Positions 57,034 through 64,000 of a DNA stretch of 64,000 nucleotides are shown here, one piece after another. The notes beneath the pieces are model-generated. The model was not told the DNA's origin. It saw only the letters and a list, made by a program, of their open reading frames with translations, and searched no databases. Location: the NCBI GenBank assembly GCA_031216125.1, contig CM062375.1, positions 1,841,501-1,905,500 of the forward strand. Direction: 5' to 3'. Numbering within the stretch: the stretch's first letter is position 1; each line of letters begins with the position of its first letter. Origin of the DNA: Dalbergia cochinchinensis (taxonomy: Eukaryota; Streptophyta; Magnoliopsida; Fabales; Fabaceae). The position numbers and the translations under genes are program-made.

Positions 57034-58030
57034 ATTAGTATCTATTCTTCCAACCAATTATATTAAACTATTTTTGGTTACCATATTTCATATTTGAGCG
57101 CCGAATGTTGAATCCCTTACATTAAATAAATATTTTGAACACAGGCTGTTCGTTTTTGTTTGTTGTTTTAAAGTTATAGTAAACTGCTGATGAATTAATT
57201 TTCATTCAGTTCTTAGCCTACAAGAGTTACATAATCTTTATACGACGTATTTCTTTTTAACACTAAAATTTGCATTCTCATTTAAAAGAGTCAAGATCAT
57301 TTGTTAATCTTGATTTCCTCTTGTTGATTGTACATTTATATCTGTTTTTTTGTGAAAATGACAGAAAATTGAATAAAAGAAGGAATAATTATGCTTTATT
57401 CAATTGGTGATTTGTGAATAGCACTAAGAGAGTTTTATCTTATAGTAGATTGACTTAACAAGAACCAGATGCATAGTCGTAGATCAGTAAAGTCTGAATA
57501 CTTATGGTTTAGATGGAAAAACCTTAAATCTCTCAAAATATCTATTTTTAGTGAAATTTGAACTTAGATTCTTTTTGAAAATAGATTCTTCATATTTCTT
57601 ATTTATAAGATTAAATAAATGTATTTTTTGGTACGATTTATATGACCATGTATGTGTAAAGAGAGAAGAATAAAACTTGTCAAAATTTTTTATCTAGTTA
57701 CTGGTTGAACCAAACCTAAGATCCAATTTTTAATCCGAATCCAATTAGGATCATGTTAAGTTAGATTTGACTTGACCTTCGGACAATGTATAAATATCTG
57801 AATCTAAATATTACACGTAGTAAAATTATAAAATTTTGAGAATAAAATATGAAATTTAAGAGATATTTTATCATATATAATTCAAAATTCTTCATATCTG
57901 CATAAAAGTAATATTAATTTATATAGAATATATTAATTGAATTATAATATCCTATACCTTGTCATTAATTATTTTAAAAAATAAATTTTTAAAAATTATT
58001 TTACTTTTAATTGAATCTGATCAATTCGAA
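57034..58030. other. AT-rich intergenic sequence, nothing recognised
   Basis: A patch at 57700-57790 (GGTTGAACCAAACC, GGATCATGTTAAG) has transposon-like wording. No gene. Confidence 0.4.
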
Positions 58031-58955
58031 ATGGGTGCCCACTCCCCTATTTTCATTGGTCATTGCCTACCTCTTTTTTTTTTTCAAGAAGTCTGACCAA
58101 TCGACTACTATGTAATCTATAGTACCTTTTTTTATTTTCATTATTTTTATTTTTATTTTGATAATTTTAATTATTTTTAATACGAGGAAAGAACAACCTA
58201 TAATAGGTGTCAGTTTCTCTTATTTTTTCTTTGCGTATTTTTTATTTTTATTTTCTAAATTTTAATTTATTTTTTTAATATTTTAAAAGAACTCGGGATG
58301 CCTAAATCCCCTTATTTGAACAGTACACTTTTGCTCCCTCTTTATATTTTTGTTTTCTAAATTTTAATTAACTTATTATTTTTTTTATATTTTGAAAGAA
58401 AGTAAAAAATTAAAAATAATACTGTTTCGAACAAAACAATTAAATAAAACATAAAAAAACTGAAAGATCAAATTAAAAAATTTACAAGTCATAATTAATT
58501 AAACTCATACCAAAATAAAAAAGTAATACCAAAGTAAATTTAATAAAAATACAACAATATTATAAAACAAATTTGGAAGGTAATTAAACTTTAAGAAAAC
58601 ATAATTAATAAATTAAAATTAAGAATATAGTGTACATAGAAAGAAATTTGTACAAATCAAACTCTTTACAAAATAAATAAAAAATATTTAAAATTATAAA
58701 AAAAAGTATAACAACGAAAGGAAAAAATACTGTACATATAGTAGAAGTGGGGACAATCGGCTTCTTTAAGAAATAAATAAAAATAAATAAAAATAAATAT
58801 TAAAAATAATTAAAATTAAAAAAATAGAAATAATAATAATAATGAAAAGAAAAAAATAAAGAAAAGCCTCTGTAGATTATTTGAAAGTTAGACCAATCAA
58901 TTCCTTAAAAGAAAAAAGATAACATAGGTATTGCCCGATAAATGCTGATGAGAAA
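58030..58955. repeat. Large foldback (~0.9 kb) with arms of several hundred bp
   Basis: The left arm contains, in order, CATTGCCTACCTC, a T run, GTCTGACCAATCGACTACTA, and TTTTAATTATTTTTAATA. Read on the other strand, the right arm gives CAATACCTATGTT, TTTTAAGGAATTGATTGGTC, TCTTTATTTTTTTCTTTTC and TTTTAATTATTTTTAATA in the same order. Similarity is imperfect but sustained. The centre holds further T/A-rich tandem words (TTTTCTAAATTTTAATT twice). Probably an old foldback transposon. Confidence 0.55.
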
Positions 58956-58959
58956 ATCC

Positions 58960-60200
58960 CTTCGAAATGATGTAAACCTGATTTGAAAAGTACGCTAAAT
59001 TTTAGAACCCAAAGCCAGTGAATTAGTTTTGGACCAATTCAAGTCGTCTGGCGGAGCCAGTTCATGAATACCTCCAAAATGAAGGGAGGGGACCCACTAG
59101 GCCAGTAGTTCTAGGCAGGGTTGCTTAGCATGTAACGTGGGAAAAAGGCCAAAAAGAAAAGAAGAGTTGCTTAGCATGATAATCTTGTTTTTGCTGTAGT
59201 TGGTTGCCGTAAGTTGCAACCTCTGCCACAGGGAGGCAGGGGGAAAAAGTAACACGCGCACATTTTAGGTTCTTGGCCAACCTCCTCGCGACTCGTCAGC
59301 ATAATAGAATCCTCCGCTCACTCTTCCATCAAACAAACCAAAATCAGAAAAATAAACAAATAAACAAAAATCAAATTAATACCTCAAAAATATATATTAG
59401 ATGATAAATTATTCCTTCAAAAATAAAATAATTTTAGATTTACCCCTCATATTATAAAAGGGAGATAATTAGCCATTTCTTATGCTTTCATGCAGTGTAC
59501 ATATAGATTAGATTATTCTCTTTTTAAAATAGGAGAAATTAATTTAAATTTTTAAATTTTGGAGAACTAATTTCTCCTAAATTAATTTCTCTTTATCCAA
59601 AACAAAAATAAAAAACGGAGATTATTGGGAGCTGTTCCTTCCAGTTTCACACCAAAGTTCACACAGCACCTCACTCTCTGCTTTGCATAACAGTGCATCA
59701 TTCCACGCGCGCGCGCACACGCACACACACACAAAATACTACGCGCCCAAAACAAACACTCTTAACATTCTCTCTCTTTGAATTTTGGCCCCTTCTGCAC
59801 ACTTTTTTTTTTTTCCTCTCTCATTTCATTTCATAATAATTCTAATTTCAATTATATCTATGTGCCGCAAATTACAAAGCGCAATAACAATGCGTTTCGG
59901 AGGAACAGACAATCAATAAAATAACAACCCTTCAGAACAATGACAATTCAGCTAACTAACGCTGTCTTCTCTCTTTCTCTTTCTCTTTCTTTCAGTTGGT
60001 GAAGACGGTGGTTACAGAGAAGAAGCTCATAATGATTACGATTAATCACATGAAACCTTATTACGATATATGAAATATTGAAATGTGCTGATTAATTAAT
60101 CTCTCCATAATCATCATAATTGCTTTGAGAGTGATTCAGAAAGAAACTGTGTGCACAAACAAAACACAAACAGAGCACACAGTGAGAACTAAAAATCGAA
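58960..60200 (+). promoter_or_regulatory. Upstream region and 5' leader of the NT-C2 gene
   Basis: It holds a CG/CA dinucleotide tract (59706-59735), a CT-rich zone (59760-60000) ending TTTCTTTCAG that could be the acceptor of a 5' UTR intron at 59996, and a long A/G-rich leader. No clear TATA box was identified. Confidence 0.4.

Positions 60201-60204
<4 letters not shown>

Positions 60205-60238
<34 letters not shown>
60205..60238 (+). repeat. (AG)n microsatellite immediately before the start codon
   Basis: About 17 AG units, ending two bases before the ATG at 60240. GA tracts in plant 5' UTRs can bind GAGA-type (BPC) factors; any role here is inference. Confidence 0.9.
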
Positions 60239-60239
<1 letters not shown>

Positions 60240-60242
<3 letters not shown>

Positions 60243-63200
60243 TTTAGATTGCACAAGCAGAAGCCGACGAAATCGGGAGGAGGAGGAGGAGGAGGAAGAG
60301 GTGGTCGTGGTGATAGAGTTGAGTTCAGATTCTCTCATTTCAAGGCTCTTCAGGTTTTTTTCTTTTTTCTTTTTTCTTCTTCCTTAAATCACTCTCTTTA
60401 TCTGTGATATACGCCTATCAATGCTCATTATGCAAACAGTGTTCTCTGTTTTATTCATCAAAAAATAGTGTTCTCTGTTTTTTATTTTTTTAATTTTTTT
60501 TTAAATCTGAAATCGCGGTTCATTTCTTCGCAATTGTTGATCCACGATGATAATGCGTTGATGCGACGAATTGCAAATTGCAATATGCAAAAATTCAGAA
60601 TCTTAGATCCTAAATTTAGAAACAACAAAACGCTCGTATTTATATGTTTATTTATGCATTTTTGTTGAAGTAGATGAGATTTATAATGTGATTATATGAA
60701 GCAGTTAGATATTTTGGAAAGGAAAGAAAAAAAAAATAGAACGTCGTAAAGTGGAGTGTGACTTTGGTGAACTACAGTAGAATCGTGAATTGAAAGTTTT
60801 AATCAAATCCAAGTAGCGGATCGTGTTGCTTTGACGTGAATAATCATGGTTAATGCATAATTTTGTCACGAGGATTGGCACCAAATAGTGAGACAAATCA
60901 TAGCATTGACTACAGTGGAATGTTAAAAAAAATGAAAAAAGAAAAAAGAGAAAAGGTCGTGTTTGTGTGTTTTGATTCGCTTCTTTTGAATTCGAAGTAA
61001 CTTGTGAGCTTAATTTTGATGAAGTCACAGATTATCAAGAATTTTGATGAACTTAGAAAAATTTGAAACATGCTTCTAATATCCAATATTTCATGCCAAA
61101 AAGATTGTTTTTTTGGTTTAGATTTGCATAGCCAAATGCTTTTGAGTTTCAGTTTTCAGTGTGAAGCCATGAAGAAAAAAGGATGGCTTGGTTAATAATA
61201 AAACGTTGATTCTAATGTTTGCAGGTTCCCAAGGGGTGGGACAAGATCTTTGTTTCTATTGTTTCAGTAGAAAATGGTAAAACGATTGCAAAGTCGAGCA
61301 AAGTGCCAGTGCGCAATGGGAGTTGTCAGTGGTCGGATGCTTTTTCAGAATCTGTATTGGTTTCAGGAGATGAATCTTCCAAGGAGATTGATGAATGTCC
61401 CCTCAAGCTTATTGTTGCCATGGTGCTGATACTATTGCTGCTGCTTTTACTATTATGCATTCTGTCATGTTTGTTAGTGGAGATTAATTTTGATACATGG
61501 TTAGCGTGACTATGAAAGAGTTTTACACTGCTTTAATCAATTGCTTTATTTTTAAAGACTTGTAATTTTGTATGGTAGTGGATGATTGAGTCAAACACTT
61601 TTGTTGATATACAACAGATGGTTGGATGTCTATGTAAAATGTTTTTACTCTGGTCATCGAAACTAATTTCTTGTTGCTATGCTGTTTCTTTATTCGCAAT
61701 CAGCTTTATCAGTCAGAACTTAGAAGTTTCTCTGTATGAATTATGAAATAAATTATGTCACTTAACAGGGATCATCAAGATCTGGCATCCTTGGGGAGGT
61801 CACTGTTAACATGGCGAGTTATACGAGTTCAAGTGCTGCCATTCCACTTTCAGTTCCCCTGAATAAGTGCAACCATGGGACCGTTTTGCATGTGAGTCAT
61901 ACAACTGAAGCTACATCTTATTTGTTGCCGACTGCAGAAAGTGAAAAAAGAATAGTTGTGTGTTACTTTGGACTAGGTTAGAAGTTGATTTTGTCAAATT
62001 TGGGGCAAAAGTAACACTGGAATAGTAGATGATATAGCTGAGAGGAACTGAATCAATATATAAAAGATATTATGCTAACAAATATATAGATTGGTCTACT
62101 CCACATATTTCCTTTTCTTATGATAGTGTGGTGCCTCTCGCTAAGTGCTCTTGGACAGACACTAATACAGCCAGAAATTAGTAAATTAAGGATCATATAT
62201 ATATTTTCATTCATCAATTCATAAAACAAGGAAATAATTTATTTCCTCTTGTCGATGCATTATTTCTTTGTGGCGATCCCCGATACATTAACACTACACC
62301 CACATGACGATGGCACTGTCTTTTGAGGCTCTTTCTTGTGATTGATTGTTTTTTTCAACTTCATTTTCATTGAAATTTTCTTACATTGAAGAGTGTTCAG
62401 TTTACATGAGACTTGACGTCTTATGGAGCTCATCCTATCCCCATATAGAGGCAAAATATGGGCTCGTATTACCAATAGTGCTACTGCAGCAAAATGTCAT
62501 TGAACTTAAGAGTTGGGAATTCAGTGATTATCCATTTTGCAGGTAACTGTGCAGTGCCTTACACCAAGAACGAAAATAAGGTTTGTATTGGAGGGTAGTC
62601 TTTTCTATTCTGTGGTCTATTATTCTAGTAAGTATTGATCTCCTACACCTTTTCAGGGATCAAGAATCAAGTGAGACAAAGAAGGCCCCGAATGAAAACA
62701 AGCATGATATGGCTGTCAAGTCAAATGGATCTGATTGTTCATATGTACAGAGTGTTGGATCTTCCTCTCTTGAAGATTTGGACTCTACCTTATCCCCAGG
62801 AGAAGCGACTAGGGTAAAATTACAATTTTTTTTTCCTTCCAATTATCATATCTGTTCTGCTGTACCATAAATTACATATAGATTTTTTCCATATGTGCAT
62901 ATTGATAAATAATCACTCTCTTTTCATACGCTTATCTGGATCTTCAATCAACTACTAGAATTAGTTTGGATAGCTCTCTAATTTTGCAGTTTATTCAGAT
63001 TTAGGGTCTTCTGATTAAGCAATTATTAGGTTCATACATGGAAAACTTTGCACACAAGACATTGCATCAACTGGCTTCTTGTGCCCCTTAAGTATGTGAA
63101 CATTACTCTTTTCAAGAGATTTTTGCATGGAAATGGGTACTTAAAAGTCATTTATAGAATTGTCTTGAATTGGAGTACAGGAAACAAAAGTGTTTCTATC

Positions 63201-64000
63201 TGTAGAACTATCAGCCTGCTCATGTTTGAGTTGTGACAGAGTTTACAGTTGGCCTGTCATTATCATGATACTAGCGACATCTTGCACCTTGATTGCAGGC
63301 AACAAGTTTCTCAGGATCTGTATCGAATTGCAGCTATACCTCGGCTGAGGGATCCATAGGAATGGGAAACTTCTCCCCAAGCATCAATGACGGACTGAGC
63401 CTGGCTCGACAACAAGGCTCAACCAGTTCACAGAAAAGTGTATCCCATCACGACTACCCTGGTAATAACTCTTCATCAAAACATTCATCATTCGATTCCC
63501 CGAGTATGCAAGGGTGTGGTGCATCATCTTCTGAGATGACCAATTCATCTAATAACCATCTAGAAGGAGCAGAAGACATAAGTGAAGAGCTACGAGCTCA
63601 AGCAAAGATGTGGGAGATGAATGCCCGAAAGCTAATGGATGACTTGGACATGTTGAGGAAAGAATTTTCAGATCAATCCCAAAAACTGGCAGGTCTAGAA
63701 ATGGACCTTTCAGCAGCATATGTGGAGCGAGATAGTTTTAAAAAAGAAGTTGAACAGTTGAAATTGTCGTTGGAGGATCCAATATGGAGACAGAAAGCAT
63801 TGGAAGATTCAATGTCTCGAGGTGAGTGCATTCCAGGCATTGAAAATGCACTAAAAGATGAATTGAAGTTTCAGAAAGAATCCAATGCCAACTTGTCTTT
63901 ACAACTTGATAGGAGTCAAGAAGCAAATGTTGAGCTTGTTTCTGTTCTCCGGGAACTGGAAGAGACCCTGGAACAGCAGAAACTTGAGATTGATAACCTT
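60240..64000 (+). CDS. NT-C2 (EEIG1/EHBP1-type) domain protein with coiled coils, 3' part missing
   Basis: Visible exons: 60240-60353, 61225-61422, 61769-61891, 62543-62580, 62657-62813 and 63299 to beyond the edge; all junctions are GT-AG and in frame, giving 444 residues so far. It opens MFRLHKQKPTKSGGG, with a run of Gly codons from a GGA microsatellite. Residues about 25-160 form the NT-C2 domain: RVEFRFSHFKALQVPKGWDK, KTIAKSSKVPVRNGSCQWSD, CPLKLIVAM, GSSRSGILGEVTVNMASY, IPLSVPLNKCNHGTVLHVTV and QCLTPRTKIR. A Ser-rich linker follows. From about residue 320 a long coiled coil begins (EELRAQAKMWEMNARKLMDD and on). Plant relatives include PMI1-type and USO1/myosin-like proteins thought to link membranes or organelles to the cytoskeleton; a precise role is not known to me. 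Confidence 0.88.

Overview
The window is nuclear DNA of a flowering plant, almost certainly a eudicot: about two thirds A+T, split genes with GT-AG introns, plastid-targeted proteins, and a dense load of plant transposons. A MULE-type element whose ends start GGGTTAAATAT, a type I associate with legumes, and the style of the CYP97B and SOS1 N-termini suggest a legume or related rosid. That placement is inference.

Four genes look intact. (1) 16047-17738 (+): an intronless plastid nucleobase transporter of the NCS1 family (PLUTO type). (2) 34448-38422 (+): a four-exon 2-oxoglutarate/Fe(II) dioxygenase of 386 aa. (3) 45198-50815 (+): a nine-exon cytochrome P450 CYP97B of 545 aa, with one probable GC-AG intron. 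(4) 60240-64000 (+): the first six exons of an NT-C2 (EEIG1/EHBP1-type) plus coiled-coil protein that runs off the right edge. The left edge holds the first exon of a minus-strand SOS1-like Na+/H+ antiporter (1072-1294) whose remainder would lie outside the window. A decayed second copy of this exon lies at 8962-9181, and a lone exon of a KUP/HAK K+ transporter at 12582-12860, also minus strand. I see no functional link between the genes; this is ordinary plant gene space.

The rest is mostly transposon-derived. 4275-8922 is a 5'-truncated, multiply broken L1-type LINE with a poly(A) tail and a 9-bp target duplication. 23702-25265 is a small deletion derivative of a Copia element (5-bp duplication CTAAT). 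26050-31297 is a second Copia element (minus strand, two LTRs, gag to pre-integrase only) that was itself entered by a 2.5-kb LTR (27947-30449). A relative of that LTR lies at 51890-54529 and carries a striking array of palindromes upstream of its TATA box. Small inverted-repeat elements include a MULE MITE with a perfect 9-bp duplication (40021-40503), a hAT-type element 155 bp upstream of the CYP97B start codon (44608-45043), a foldback in a CYP97B intron, several hAT-like MITEs in intron 1 of the dioxygenase, and a ~0.9-kb foldback upstream of the NT-C2 gene.

I found no rRNA genes, no convincing tRNA genes, no CRISPR arrays and no clearly new biological system. The most noteworthy items are the palindrome array in the LTR, the nested retrotransposons, the duplicated SOS1 first exon, the GC-AG intron, and the element sitting in the CYP97B promoter. 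All splice sites were assigned by eye from reading frame and family similarity.
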